A program made the translations under genes and the position numbers. Below are positions 43,038-51,962 of a stretch of 64,000 nucleotides of DNA, in pieces (positions within the stretch are counted from its first letter, which is position 1; each line of letters opens with the position of its first letter). The notes beneath the pieces were generated by a model that did not search any database, was not told where the DNA came from, and saw nothing but the letters and a program-made list of their open reading frames with translations. Source of the DNA: Exilibacterium tricleocarpae (lineage in GTDB: Bacteria; Pseudomonadota; Gammaproteobacteria; Pseudomonadales; Cellvibrionaceae); contig NZ_ML660099.1 in NCBI RefSeq assembly GCF_007004655.1, forward strand, positions 143,332-207,331, in the 5' to 3' direction.

Positions 43038-44135
43038 TCATCCCGCCGCGTTGTAAAAGTGGCGATCCGCACCGGGCTCTTTATTCACGGCGCTGCCATT
43101 GGGGCTGGCGTCACCGCGGTGCTGAACAATTCCTTCCAACAGCGCCTCGGCCTCGGCGTTGTGCGGCACCTCGCCGGCCTCGGCCTCGATACCGAGCCGC
43201 CGGAATAGAACTTTGTCCTTGTCCGCAGCCGGGTTGGGTGTGGTCAGCAGTTTTTCACCGTAGAAAATCGAATTGGCGCCGGCTAAAAACGCCAGCGACT
43301 GCATCTGTTCGTTCATATCTTCACGGCCCGCCGACAGGCGTACATGAGACCGCGGCATCAGTATCCGGGCCACGGCGATGGTGCGGATAAAATCGAAAGG
43401 GTCCAGGTCCGGCTGTTCCGCCAGGGGCGTACCCTTGACCTTGACCAGCATATTGATCGGCACGGATTCCGGGTGGCTCGGCATGGTCGCCAACTGCTGC
43501 AGCAGACCGGCGCGATCGGCGGCCGCTTCGCCCATGCCGACAATACCGCCGCAACACACCTTCATACCCGCCGCCCGCACATTGTCGAGGGTGTCGAGGC
43601 GGTGCTGGTAGGTGCGGGTGGTGATGATCTCGCCGTAGAACTCCGGCGAGGTATCCAGGTTGTGGTTGTAGTAGTCGAGGCCGGCCGCGGCCAGGCTCTG
43701 CGCCTGGGTCTCGCTCAGCATACCCAGGGTCATACAAGTCTCCAGCCCCAGCGCCTTGACGCCCTTCACCATTTCCGTGACATAGGCTATGTCTTTCTGC
43801 TTCGGCGAACGCCAGGCGGCGCCCATGCAAAAGCGGGTGGCGCCGGCGGCCTTGGCCTGCCGGGCCTCGGCGACCACCTTTTCAACCTGCATCAGTTTTT
43901 CTTTTTCCAGGCCGGTGTCGTAGCGGGCGCTCTGCGGGCAGTACTTGCAATCCTCGGGGCAGGCACCGGTTTTAATGGAGCACAGCGTGCTGACCTGCAC
44001 CCGGTTGGGATCGAAATTCTGCCGGTGCACGGTCTGGGCCTGAAACATCAGGTCGTTGAACGGCAGGGCGAACAGCGCCTCCACCTCCGATCGCTGCCAA
44101 TCGTGACGCACGGTTGTCGCCGTATCGGTTTGCAT
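43038..44135 (-). CDS. bioB: Biotin synthase BioB
   Basis: A 365-aa radical-SAM enzyme that inserts sulfur into dethiobiotin. The 4Fe-4S motif is CPEDCKYC (C59, C63, C66); the start [19 protein letters not shown] and middle [14 protein letters not shown] are typical. First gene of the operon, transcribed from a promoter overlapped by a BirA operator at 44238-44291. bioA is not in this window and must lie elsewhere. Confidence 0.96.
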   Translation of the reverse strand: MQTDTATTVRHDWQRSEVEALFALPFNDLMFQAQTVHRQNFDPNRVQVSTLCSIKTGACPEDCKYCPQSARYDTGLEKEKLMQVEKVVAEARQAKAAGATRFCMGAAWRSPKQKDIAYVTEMVKGVKALGLETCMTLGMLSETQAQSLAAAGLDYYNHNLDTSPEFYGEIITTRTYQHRLDTLDNVRAAGMKVCCGGIVGMGEAAADRAGLLQQLATMPSHPESVPINMLVKVKGTPLAEQPDLDPFDFIRTIAVARILMPRSHVRLSAGREDMNEQMQSLAFLAGANSIFYGEKLLTTPNPAADKDKVLFRRLGIEAEAGEVPHNAEAEALLEGIVQHRGDASPNGSAVNKEPGADRHFYNAAG

Positions 44136-44237
44136 AAACCACCTCGCTTGCTCGCGTTATGTCGACACTGCGTCCCTGTCACCCGGCTGCGTGTCCCGAC
44201 CGCCGGCCCTTGTTCCCGGCCGACTCCCAAGCGCACA

Positions 44238-44291
44238 ATACTAACGGTACTCACCAACCTGTCAACCTCAAAAGGACTTTAGGGTTAACAA
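44238..44291. promoter_or_regulatory. bio operon promoter and BirA operator
   Basis: The BirA operator half-sites are CTGTCAACC (44259-44267) and GGTTAACAA (44283-44291), separated by 15 bases. They match consensus TTGTNAACC-N15-GGTTNACAA with one mismatch. On the minus strand a -35 TTGACA (44260-44265) lies inside the first half-site, followed after 16 bases by -10 TAGTAT (44238-44243). Biotinyl-AMP-BirA bound here would block the bioB promoter. The second half-site ends three bases before the comF ATG. Confidence 0.85.
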
Positions 44292-44294
44292 CTT

Positions 44295-44999
44295 ATGCCA
44301 CATCTCACCCGTTTTATCGATTACCTGCTGCCCGCCCGCTGCCTGCTGTGCGACCTGACAGTGACCGGACCCGACTGTATCTGCGCGGGTTGCCGCGGCG
44401 ATCTGCCGCAGCTCCCGGCCGGTTGCCGGCGCTGTGCCCTGCCGCTGCCCGGCGACGCCGATATCTGCGGCGCCTGCCTGCAGCGGCCACCGGCTTTTGC
44501 CCGCACCCTGGCACCGTTCACGTTTATGCCCCCTGTAGATACCCTGATCCACGCCTACAAGTACCGCCGCCAATTGGCCGCCGGTGCACTGCTGGGACAG
44601 TTGCTGGCCCAGCACCTGCGCCGGGCCTATGCAGACGACCAACTGCCGGAATGGCTGCTGCCGGTACCGCTGCACTGGCGGCGCTTGTTGCTGCGGGGTT
44701 TTAACCAGGCGGCACTGCTGGCCGCACAACTGGGCCGGGAGCTTGCGCTGCCGGTGGTCGACGGCTGCCGGCGCCGGGTCCACACCCCGCCGCAGGCGGG
44801 CGTTGAGCGCCAGCGGCGCCGGCGCAATCTGCGCGGCGCCTTTACCCTGCGCTGCGATCCCGCTCACCGCCATGTCGCCATTGTCGATGATGTCGTGACC
44901 ACCACCAGCACTGTCGCCGAACTGGCCGGACTGCTGGCAGCCGCCGGTGCCCGGCGCGTCGACATCTGGTGTATTGCCCGCACACTGCAAAGTTATTGA
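44295..44999 (+). CDS. comF: ComF-family phosphoribosyltransferase-like protein
   Basis: A 234-aa protein with an N-terminal zinc-finger region (CLLCDLTVTGPDCICAGC, CRRCALPLPGDADICGAC) and a C-terminal phosphoribosyltransferase fold with the PRPP motif VAIVDDVVTTTSTVAEL. ComF acts in DNA uptake and natural transformation. It is transcribed opposite to bioB, and its ATG sits at the edge of the BirA operator, so BirA could affect comF expression too. In E. coli the equivalent gene (gntX) is not next to the bio genes. Confidence 0.92.
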   Translation: MPHLTRFIDYLLPARCLLCDLTVTGPDCICAGCRGDLPQLPAGCRRCALPLPGDADICGACLQRPPAFARTLAPFTFMPPVDTLIHAYKYRRQLAAGALLGQLLAQHLRRAYADDQLPEWLLPVPLHWRRLLLRGFNQAALLAAQLGRELALPVVDGCRRRVHTPPQAGVERQRRRRNLRGAFTLRCDPAHRHVAIVDDVVTTTSTVAELAGLLAAAGARRVDIWCIARTLQSY

Positions 45000-45066
45000 T
45001 GCCGGCGAAACAGTTGGCATCAGGCTGACAGACAAGATGTCCGGCCGGCTGTGAGTCATTACAAAC

Positions 45067-45114
45067 AGCTATTGGAATTGACCACAAATAAGCTATTGGA
45101 ATTGACCATATATA
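45067..45114. repeat. Two tandem 24-bp repeats upstream of the KAS III-like gene
   Basis: Two adjacent copies of AGCTATTGGAATTGACCA plus six AT-rich bases; the first 18 bases are identical. They lie in an AT-rich promoter-like stretch 150 bases before the next gene. Direct repeats at such spacing often bind a regulator, and TTGACC resembles a -35 element. Confidence 0.6.
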
Positions 45115-45264
45115 AGTCAATGCAAACCATTGATCGATAGCAGGAAAATACTGTTGTAGAACCGCGCGCAATTGCGGCACAATTGCCTGTTTACCGAAAA
45201 AATGATGGCGCGACGACCCCGGGTAGTGAAAACCCGGCGGCAAAAACACAGAGTAGTGACGACA

Positions 45265-46392
45265 ATGAGCAGCCCAATCGTAATCAGTGGTATCGGCTTG
45301 TGGACGCCGGCGGAAAGTATCAGCAACGAAGAGCTGGTAGAGAGTTACAACGCCTACGCCGATCATTTCAATACGGCAAACGCCACCGCTATCGCCGCCG
45401 GCGAGTTGGAGGCCAAGCCCTATTCAAGCGTGGAATTCATCGAGAAAGCATCGGGCATCAAAAGCCGCTTTGCCTACCAGAAGGCGGGCATTCTGGATAT
45501 CGATCGCATGCGCCCGCTGATTCCGGAACGACCCGATGACGCCCTGTCGGATCAGGCCGAGATGGCATTGAACGCGGCCCGCCCGGCGCTCGCCGCGGCC
45601 GGCAAAACCGCCGCCGATATCGATGCGGTGATTGTCTCCTGCGCCTACACCCAACGCTCTTACCCGGCCATCGCCATCGAAGTGCAGGACGCCCTCGGCA
45701 TCCGCGGCTTCGGCTTCGATATGCTGGTGGCCTGCTCGGCAGCCACTTTCGGCCTGCACCGGGCCTACGAAATGGTGGCCGCCGGTACCGCCCGCTGCGT
45801 GCTGGTCATCAACCCGGAACTCACTTCTCCGCAGGTCAACTATACCGACCGCGACAGCCATTTTATTTTTGGCGATGTCGCCACCGCTACCGTGGTGGAG
45901 AAAGCTGATACCGCCAGCAACAGCGCCACGCGCTTCGAGATTTTAAGCACCCGGGCGTTGACGGCCTACTCCAACAATATCCGCTCCAACTTCGGTTACG
46001 TCTCGCGGGCCAATGACGTCGATCCTTTCGCCGGTGACAAGCTGTTTCACCAGGAGGGGCGCAAGGTTTTCAAAGAGGTCTGTCCGCTGGCGGCCACCCA
46101 TATCACCGAACACCTGCAAGCGCACGACCTCACGCCCGAGAACGTCAAGCGCTGGTGGCTGCACCAGGCCAATATCAATATGAATTTATTGATCGCCAAA
46201 AAATTGCTGGGCCGCGACGCCAGCGCTGAGGAGGCGCCGATTGTGCTGGACCGCTACGCCAACACCGCATCGGCCGGCTCGCTGATCGCACTGAACCTGC
46301 ACCACCAGGATTTGCACAGCGGCGACTACGGCCTGCTGTGCTCGTTCGGCGCCGGCTATTCGATCGGCAGCCTGTTGTTGCGAAAAGTGTGA
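45265..46392 (+). CDS. Beta-ketoacyl-ACP synthase III-like enzyme
   Basis: A 375-aa thiolase-fold condensing enzyme. The Cys-His-Asn triad is visible: DMLVACSAATFGL, WWLHQANINMN and RYANTASAGSL. It is longer than FabH (about 317 aa) with an N-terminal insertion (SNEELVESYNAYADHFNTAN). This resembles the Pseudomonas PA3286-type enzymes thought to feed beta-oxidation products into fatty acid synthesis; the substrate here is not known. Start ATG 45265 fits the usual SPIVISGIGLWTP opening; ATG 45202 and 45172 are longer options and no strong ribosome site decides. srkA follows three bases after the stop. Confidence 0.85.
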   Translation: MSSPIVISGIGLWTPAESISNEELVESYNAYADHFNTANATAIAAGELEAKPYSSVEFIEKASGIKSRFAYQKAGILDIDRMRPLIPERPDDALSDQAEMALNAARPALAAAGKTAADIDAVIVSCAYTQRSYPAIAIEVQDALGIRGFGFDMLVACSAATFGLHRAYEMVAAGTARCVLVINPELTSPQVNYTDRDSHFIFGDVATATVVEKADTASNSATRFEILSTRALTAYSNNIRSNFGYVSRANDVDPFAGDKLFHQEGRKVFKEVCPLAATHITEHLQAHDLTPENVKRWWLHQANINMNLLIAKKLLGRDASAEEAPIVLDRYANTASAGSLIALNLHHQDLHSGDYGLLCSFGAGYSIGSLLLRKV

Positions 46393-46395
46393 GAT

Positions 46396-47391
46396 ATGCA
46401 GGGCCATCCCTATGATCGCCTCACCCCGGACACCGTGTTGGACGCCATCGAAAGCCGGGGCTATCTCAGCGACGCCCGCATTCTGGCGCTCAACAGTTAT
46501 GAAAACCGCGTCTATCAGGTGGGTCTCGACAGCGGCGATCCACTGATTGCCAAATTCTACCGGCCCGCCCGCTGGAGCGACGAGCAGATACTCGAAGACC
46601 ACGCGTTTACCCAAGAGCTGGCGATGCTGGAAATCCCGGTGGTGCCGCCGCTGTCCCTCGACGAGCCGGACGGGGGCGAGCCGATAACTCTGGCGCGCTG
46701 GGGGGGATTTCGCTTTACGCTCTACCCGCGCAAGGGCGGCCAGGCGCCGGAGCTGGACAACTACGACAATTTACTGATCCTCGGGCGCTTTCTGGGCCGT
46801 ATCCACGCCGCCGGCCGCAGCCGTCCCTTCGCCCACCGCCCGGCGCTTGAGGTGCAGAATTTCGGCATCGACAGTTATCGCTATCTGCTGGATCACCACT
46901 TCATCCCCGATGAATTGATCGTTCCCTACCGCAGCCTCTGCGAGGACCTGATCGACAAACTCGAGCGCACGTTTGCACGCACCCCTTACACGCCGATACG
47001 GCTGCACGGTGACTGCCATCCGGGCAATATCCTCTGGCGCGATCAGGCGCCCCACTTTGTCGACTTCGACGATGCCCGCAACGGCCCGGCGGTGCAGGAC
47101 CTGTGGATGCTGCTGTCCGGCGACCGCCAGCAGCAGACCCTGCAGTTGAGTGAGATTCTCGAGGGTTACCAGCAGTTCTGCGACTTCAACTTCGCCGAGT
47201 TGGCCCTGATCGAGGGGTTGCGCACGCTGCGCATCATGCACTACGCCGCCTGGCTGGCACGGCGCTGGGAGGACCCGGCGTTTCCCCACAATTTCCCCTG
47301 GTTCAATACCCAGCGCTACTGGGCTGAACATATTCTGGAACTGCGTGAACAACTGGCGGCCATGGACGAACCCCAACTGGTGGTGATTTAG
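46396..47391 (+). CDS. srkA: Stress response Ser/Thr kinase SrkA (YihE-like)
   Basis: A 331-aa cytosolic kinase-fold protein, the length of E. coli SrkA (328 aa). It has a lysine in PLIAKFYRPARW and the catalytic loop LHGDCHPGNILWRD followed by FVDFDDARNGPAVQDLWML, the HGD-N-D pattern of aminoglycoside-phosphotransferase-like kinases. In E. coli SrkA protects cells from stress-induced death. It begins three bases after the KAS III-like gene and is probably co-transcribed, although the usual partner in E. coli is dsbA. Confidence 0.92.
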   Translation: MQGHPYDRLTPDTVLDAIESRGYLSDARILALNSYENRVYQVGLDSGDPLIAKFYRPARWSDEQILEDHAFTQELAMLEIPVVPPLSLDEPDGGEPITLARWGGFRFTLYPRKGGQAPELDNYDNLLILGRFLGRIHAAGRSRPFAHRPALEVQNFGIDSYRYLLDHHFIPDELIVPYRSLCEDLIDKLERTFARTPYTPIRLHGDCHPGNILWRDQAPHFVDFDDARNGPAVQDLWMLLSGDRQQQTLQLSEILEGYQQFCDFNFAELALIEGLRTLRIMHYAAWLARRWEDPAFPHNFPWFNTQRYWAEHILELREQLAAMDEPQLVVI

Positions 47392-47512
47392 GCCGGCAGC
47401 GGCGACAGGCGGTCCGAATCGGTCACTATTGGCGCCGCTACCACTGGTAATAGAACCTTTCTGCCCCAATAATGGTCTCTAACTGAACACCGCACCAAAG
47501 CAGGTCCGCCCC

Positions 47513-48379
47513 ATGCGCCATCTCCGCGACACCGCCAGCCTTGAACATCGAGACGATACGGTCTGGCAGACCATCCGCTCGGAAACCCGCCTGCAAAGCG
47601 AACAGGAACCGATTCTCGCCAGTTTCCTGCACGCCACTATTCTGAATCACGACAGCCTCGAGGCGGCCCTCAGTTTTCACCTGGCCAATAAGCTCGACAG
47701 CCCCGCCGCCTCGGCGCTGCTGGTGCGGGAGGTGATCAGCGAAGCGCTGGAGGCGGACCCGGCCATCGGCGTCGCCGTGCGCGCCGATCTGCGCGCCATT
47801 CGCGAGCGCGATTCCGCCTGTGCCTCGCTGGCGGTACCGTTTTTGTTTTTCAAGGGTTTTCACGCCTTGCAGGCCTATCGGGTGGCCCACTGGCTGTGGG
47901 AGCGGGGCCGCGAGCCCCTGGCATTATTTCTGCAAAATCGTATTTCGGTGGTATTCGGTGTGGATATCCACCCGGCGGCGCTTATCGGCCAGGGCATTAT
48001 GCTCGACCACGCCACCGGCATCGTGATCGGTGAAACGGCGGTGGTGGATGACAATGTCTCCATTATGCAATCGGTGACCCTGGGTGGCACCGGCAAGGAA
48101 TCCGGCGATCGCCACCCGAAGGTGCGCAAGGGGGTGCTGATCAGCGCCGGCGCCAAAATACTTGGCAATATCGAAATCGGCGAGGGTGCCAAGGTCGGTG
48201 CCGGCAGTGTGGTATTAAAGCCGGTGGCCCCACACACCACCGTCGCCGGGGTACCCGCCAAGGTGGTGGGGCGGCCGCAGACCAACCAGCCGGCGTTGGA
48301 TATGTGCCACGAACTCAACTGCGATATGGATTGCGACGATCTGACCGGGGCCGACTCGGAGCTGCGCCGTAAAACCTAG
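47513..48379 (+). CDS. cysE: Serine O-acetyltransferase CysE
   Basis: A 288-aa enzyme that makes O-acetylserine from serine and acetyl-CoA, the substrate of CysK. The N-terminal helical domain is present (VWQTIRSETRLQSEQEPIL). The left-handed beta-helix of hexapeptide repeats follows (DIHPAALIGQGIMLDHATG, IVIGETAVVDDNVSIMQSV, GRHPKV-like loop). The C-terminal tail after PAKVVGRP is longer than usual and ends DSELRRKT, without the terminal Ile that E. coli CysE uses to bind CysK. It is followed by the long repeat region. Confidence 0.94.
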   Translation: MRHLRDTASLEHRDDTVWQTIRSETRLQSEQEPILASFLHATILNHDSLEAALSFHLANKLDSPAASALLVREVISEALEADPAIGVAVRADLRAIRERDSACASLAVPFLFFKGFHALQAYRVAHWLWERGREPLALFLQNRISVVFGVDIHPAALIGQGIMLDHATGIVIGETAVVDDNVSIMQSVTLGGTGKESGDRHPKVRKGVLISAGAKILGNIEIGEGAKVGAGSVVLKPVAPHTTVAGVPAKVVGRPQTNQPALDMCHELNCDMDCDDLTGADSELRRKT

Positions 48380-48399
48380 CAATACCAATCTGGACACAC

Positions 48400-49090
48400 C
48401 CCGAAACCCGCCTGCGCCGGCTTGCCTTTCACTCCAGATGCCTGCTTTTGGTAGTTGTGGTACCAGGGGTGGTGCTAGTGGTAGTACTTCAGCAAGTGAA
48501 ATGTCAGTTAGTCGGTCTGCCTCTGATGGTTATTGCGTGCTGAGAGAAAACCGTCTGGATAAGTTAGCGTTCTAAACTTTTTATGTGCCACGCCATGGCC
48601 CGGCGGGGGTGCGCTGTCCCGATCGGGCGTAAGCTTGCCTGTCGCCCCGGCAGCTGCGGAACTCAACCATTTTTTTGCTTCGCAAAAAAATTGGGATTCG
48701 AACAGTCCTCACTCAAAAACGCCGGGGCGACAGGCAAGCTTAAACACGCCCTGATTGATCGGGACAGCGCACCCCCGCCGGGCCTTAACTCCTGCATATT
48801 TTTCCTGTATCGAGAAATCCGCAACAGGCAGTATAAAAAAAGCCGCTGCCCGCGCCGGGTGGCACTCCCCTCACTCGCATCACCTAAAAATGCCGGAACC
48901 ACAGGGAAGCGTAAACACGCCCTGATTGATCGGGGCAGCCCCCCCCCCCCCGCCGGGCCTTACCTTTTGCACACTGTTCTTATATCGAGAAAACCGTAAC
49001 AGGCAGTATGAAAAAGAAAACAACACAGAAGCAGACCGCTTAATTAACACATATTCGCCAGGGCAAGTGCCGCTGCACCGAGTCCTGGCA
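48400..49090. repeat. Non-coding region with 171-bp direct repeats, palindromes and poly-C tract
   Basis: From 48400 to 49090 I see no credible gene. It holds a partial copy of the 31436 element (48505-48525). A long imperfect palindrome pairs about 48600-48655 with about 48720-48785 (GGCCCGGCGGGGGTGCGC opposite GCGCACCCCCGCCGGGCC). Inside it is an AT hairpin (TTTTTTTGC-TTC-GCAAAAAAA). Two direct copies about 110 bp long at 171-bp spacing begin near 48721 and 48892 (core TAAACACGCCCTGATTGATC). A 13-base C run lies at 48939-48951. The single frame 48583-48999 only translates these repeats. Confidence 0.75.
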
Positions 49091-49095
49091 GCTCA

Positions 49096-50049
49096 CTAAG
49101 CCCGATCCCAGGGAAAAGCCACCACCGTATCGATATGATCGGCGCCCATTACCTGCATCAACAGTCGATCCACACCTAACGCCACACCGGCACAGTCCGG
49201 CATACCGGCGGCCAGCGCCGCCAGCAGGCGCCGGTCCGACCGCGGACAGGGCAATTTGAGGGCCCGGCGGCGCCGGAGGTCGGCGGCGAACCGCCGTCGC
49301 TGTTCCGCGACATCAATCAGCTCCCAATAACCGTTGGCCAGTTCCATACCACCCAGGTAGGCTTCGAAACGCTTGGCTACCGGCTGACCCTGCGAGTCGT
49401 TGCCAAGCCGTGCCAGGGCGGCCTGCGAGACGGGGTAATCATAGATAAAGGTAAGGCCCGGCCCGAGCTGAGGTTCGACGGCGTGGGAAATCAGCAGGTC
49501 CAACCAGGTATCCCGGTCGGCACCGGGCCAGTCGGCACCGATATAGGGCTGCGCCAGTTGCCGCAGTTCGCTCTCCGAGGCCGTGTGCGGGTCGATCTCC
49601 AGATGCCGCTGGAAGACTTCCCGATAACTCAGCCTGCACACCGGCTCGACATCGACAACCGCCTGTAGCAGCGCCGTCACCTCATCCATTAATGTCTGCT
49701 CGTCGTAACCCGGGCGGTACCACTCCAGCATGGTGAACTCCGGATTGTGGCGGCGCCCCGCCTCGCCGCGGCGAAACGCTTTGGCGAGGGAGTATATCGG
49801 CCCGCTGCCGGCTGCCAGCAGGCGCTTCATGGCAAACTCCGGCGAACTTTGCAGATAGCGGTCACCGGCGCCAGTGGGCACCCGCAGACTGTCGATATGG
49901 GGGTCGGTGGGCGCCGCCGCCGCCAATAGCGGCACCTCCACCTCCAGCACCTGGCGAGCTGCGAAAAAGCGGCGAATTTCTGCGTTGAGCGCGGCGCGGG
50001 CACGCTGCGCCGGCAAGGTCGCCGCCGGGGGCCAGAGTGAATGCTGCAC
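49096..50049 (-). CDS. epmA: Elongation factor P beta-lysine ligase EpmA
   Basis: A 317-aa class II aminoacyl-tRNA-synthetase paralogue (truncated LysRS, also called GenX/PoxA) that attaches (R)-beta-lysine to EF-P. It has motif 2 (FRRGEAGRRHNPEFTMLEWY) and motif 3 (GVALGVDRLLMQVMG) and lacks the N-terminal anticodon domain of LysRS. It follows its target efp on the same strand after 32 bases. epmB, which makes beta-lysine, is divergent on the other side of efp, so the whole pathway is clustered. Confidence 0.94.
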   Translation of the reverse strand: MQHSLWPPAATLPAQRARAALNAEIRRFFAARQVLEVEVPLLAAAAPTDPHIDSLRVPTGAGDRYLQSSPEFAMKRLLAAGSGPIYSLAKAFRRGEAGRRHNPEFTMLEWYRPGYDEQTLMDEVTALLQAVVDVEPVCRLSYREVFQRHLEIDPHTASESELRQLAQPYIGADWPGADRDTWLDLLISHAVEPQLGPGLTFIYDYPVSQAALARLGNDSQGQPVAKRFEAYLGGMELANGYWELIDVAEQRRRFAADLRRRRALKLPCPRSDRRLLAALAAGMPDCAGVALGVDRLLMQVMGADHIDTVVAFPWDRA

Positions 50050-50081
50050 GGCGGCGCGCGGAGGCCAGTGGCAAGCGGCGC

Positions 50082-50654
50082 TTACTTGCCCGTCGCCCGC
50101 CCCAGATATTCCCCGGTGCGCGTATCGACCCGCACCACTTCACCCTGGGATAGAAACAGCGGCACTTTTACCACCGCGCCGGTGGCCAGGGTCGCCGGCT
50201 TGGTGCCACCCTGGGCGGTATCGCCCTTGAGCCCGGGATCGGTTTCGACTATTTCCAGTTCGACATGGTTGGGCGGTGTCACCATCAGGGGCGCGCCGTT
50301 ATAAAGGGTAACCACACACACATCCTGCTCCTTCAACCACTTGGCGGCCTCGCCGACACTGGCCTTGTCCGCCGGGTGCTGCTCGTAGGTATCGGGCTCC
50401 ATAAAATGCCAGAACTCGCCGTCGTTGTAGAGATATTCCATATCCCGGTCGACCACGTCCGCCCCCTCCAGGCTCTCCCCGGACTTGAAGGTGCGCTCCC
50501 ACACGCGACCGCTCTTCAGGTTGCGCAACCGCACCCGGTTGAACGCCTGGCCCTTGCCCGGTTTGACAAACTCATTTTCTAAAATGGAGCAGGGCTCACC
50601 GTCGAGCATGACTTTAAGACCGCCGCGGAATTCGTTGGTAGAATAGCTGGCCAT
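50082..50654 (-). CDS. efp: Translation elongation factor P
   Basis: A 190-aa, three-domain ribosome factor that prevents stalling at polyproline. The modified lysine is K34 in [16 protein letters not shown], the Lys form used by the EpmA/EpmB pathway rather than the rhamnosylated Arg form of Pseudomonas. The KOW-like N-terminus ([20 protein letters not shown]) and the C-terminal TGEYLGRA are typical. It is transcribed with epmA, and epmB starts 72 bases away in the opposite direction. Confidence 0.97.
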   Translation of the reverse strand: MASYSTNEFRGGLKVMLDGEPCSILENEFVKPGKGQAFNRVRLRNLKSGRVWERTFKSGESLEGADVVDRDMEYLYNDGEFWHFMEPDTYEQHPADKASVGEAAKWLKEQDVCVVTLYNGAPLMVTPPNHVELEIVETDPGLKGDTAQGGTKPATLATGAVVKVPLFLSQGEVVRVDTRTGEYLGRATGK

Positions 50655-50725
50655 TATCCCCTCATTACCAAACTGATTATTAATAAACTGGCATTAGACA
50701 AGATCAGCAACCCGCTACTGACCCG

Positions 50726-51748
50726 ATGACAAAGGCGCTAATGATACCTCGAACCGTACCAACATGGCAGACCAACCACTGGCAGGATGAACTGGCCGAC
50801 CTGATTCGCGATCCCCGTGAACTCCTGCAACTGCTGGACCTGGACCCGGCGCTGGCCGGCCCCGGCGACGCCGCGCAACAACAGTTTCCACTGCGCGTAC
50901 CGCGGGCCTTTGTGGCAAAAATGCGCCGCGGCGACAGCCGCGACCCGCTGCTGCGCCAGGTGCTGCCGCTCGGTGAGGAGCTCACCGCCAGCGCCGGTTA
51001 CAGCCGCGACCCGCTGCTCGAGACCTCCAGCAATCCCCACGCCGGGCTGATCCATAAATATGCCGGCCGCGTGCTGCTGATCGTCGCCCGGCAGTGTGCG
51101 ATTCACTGCCGCTATTGTTTCCGCCGCCACTTTCCCTACCAGGACAACAGCCCCGGCCGCCGTGCCTGGCAGGCGGCACTGGACTATATTCGCGCCGATA
51201 CCGGCATCAGCGAGGTGATCTACAGCGGCGGCGATCCCCTGGCCCTGCCGGATAAACAGCTCGCCTGGTTGAGCGGCGAAATCGACGCCATCGCGCACGT
51301 GAAGCGGCTGCGTATTCACACCCGGCTGCCGGTGGTGTTGCCCAACCGGATCGACGACGGCTGCCTGCGCTGGTTGTCCGCCACCCGGCTGCAGACCGTG
51401 GTGGTGCTGCACGCCAATCATGCCAACGAGATAGATGCGGAAGTCGGCGCAGCCACGGCACGCCTGCGCGAAGCGGGCGCCACGGTGCTCAATCAGACGG
51501 TCTTGCTGCGGGGTGTCAACGACAGCGTGGAGGCCCTGGCGGCGCTGAGTGAAACGCTCTTCGCCCGGGGTATCCTGCCGTATTACCTGCACCTGCTCGA
51601 CAAGGTGGCGGGCGCCGCTCACTTCGACATCCCGCTGCCGCAGGCGCGGGCGCTATACCGGCAGTTATTGGGCCGCCTGCCCGGCTATCTGGTGCCCCGC
51701 CTGGTCCGCGAGGAACCCAATGCAGCCTCCAAAACACCTATCCTGTGA
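50726..51748 (+). CDS. epmB: EF-P (R)-beta-lysine 2,3-aminomutase EpmB
   Basis: A 340-aa radical-SAM/PLP enzyme that converts (S)-alpha-lysine to (R)-beta-lysine for EF-P. The iron-sulfur motif is CAIHCRYCF (C124, C128, C131), followed by SGGDPLALPD and RIHTRLPVVLP. The PLP lysine is probably in LLDKVAGAAHFDIP. It is shorter than catabolic lysine 2,3-aminomutases, as expected of EpmB. Divergent from efp across 71 bases. Confidence 0.94.
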   Translation: MTKALMIPRTVPTWQTNHWQDELADLIRDPRELLQLLDLDPALAGPGDAAQQQFPLRVPRAFVAKMRRGDSRDPLLRQVLPLGEELTASAGYSRDPLLETSSNPHAGLIHKYAGRVLLIVARQCAIHCRYCFRRHFPYQDNSPGRRAWQAALDYIRADTGISEVIYSGGDPLALPDKQLAWLSGEIDAIAHVKRLRIHTRLPVVLPNRIDDGCLRWLSATRLQTVVVLHANHANEIDAEVGAATARLREAGATVLNQTVLLRGVNDSVEALAALSETLFARGILPYYLHLLDKVAGAAHFDIPLPQARALYRQLLGRLPGYLVPRLVREEPNAASKTPIL

Positions 51749-51962
51749 CACGTTTGTAAAAAAATGTTATACAACGCGGGTGACCAGTACCTATTGACAT
51801 AGGTTCGACAATTAATATAACTGTTGTGACTAACCCGCCACTACTTAATAATACGGTCACGCCCAGCAGGTCGTAAGGTGAAATAACCCATCTTGATGCG
51901 GTGGGTTTGTTTGCGTGTCTCCTATACTTAACAAGACCGAGAGGACTGGCCAAGCCACTGTA

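Noticed and set aside
48583..48999. 138-codon frame with internally repeated protein segments (KNAG-TGK-KHALIDR)
   Set aside because: The protein repeats simply mirror the 171-bp DNA repeats, the start has no ribosome site and the product is low-quality; treated as non-coding repeat.
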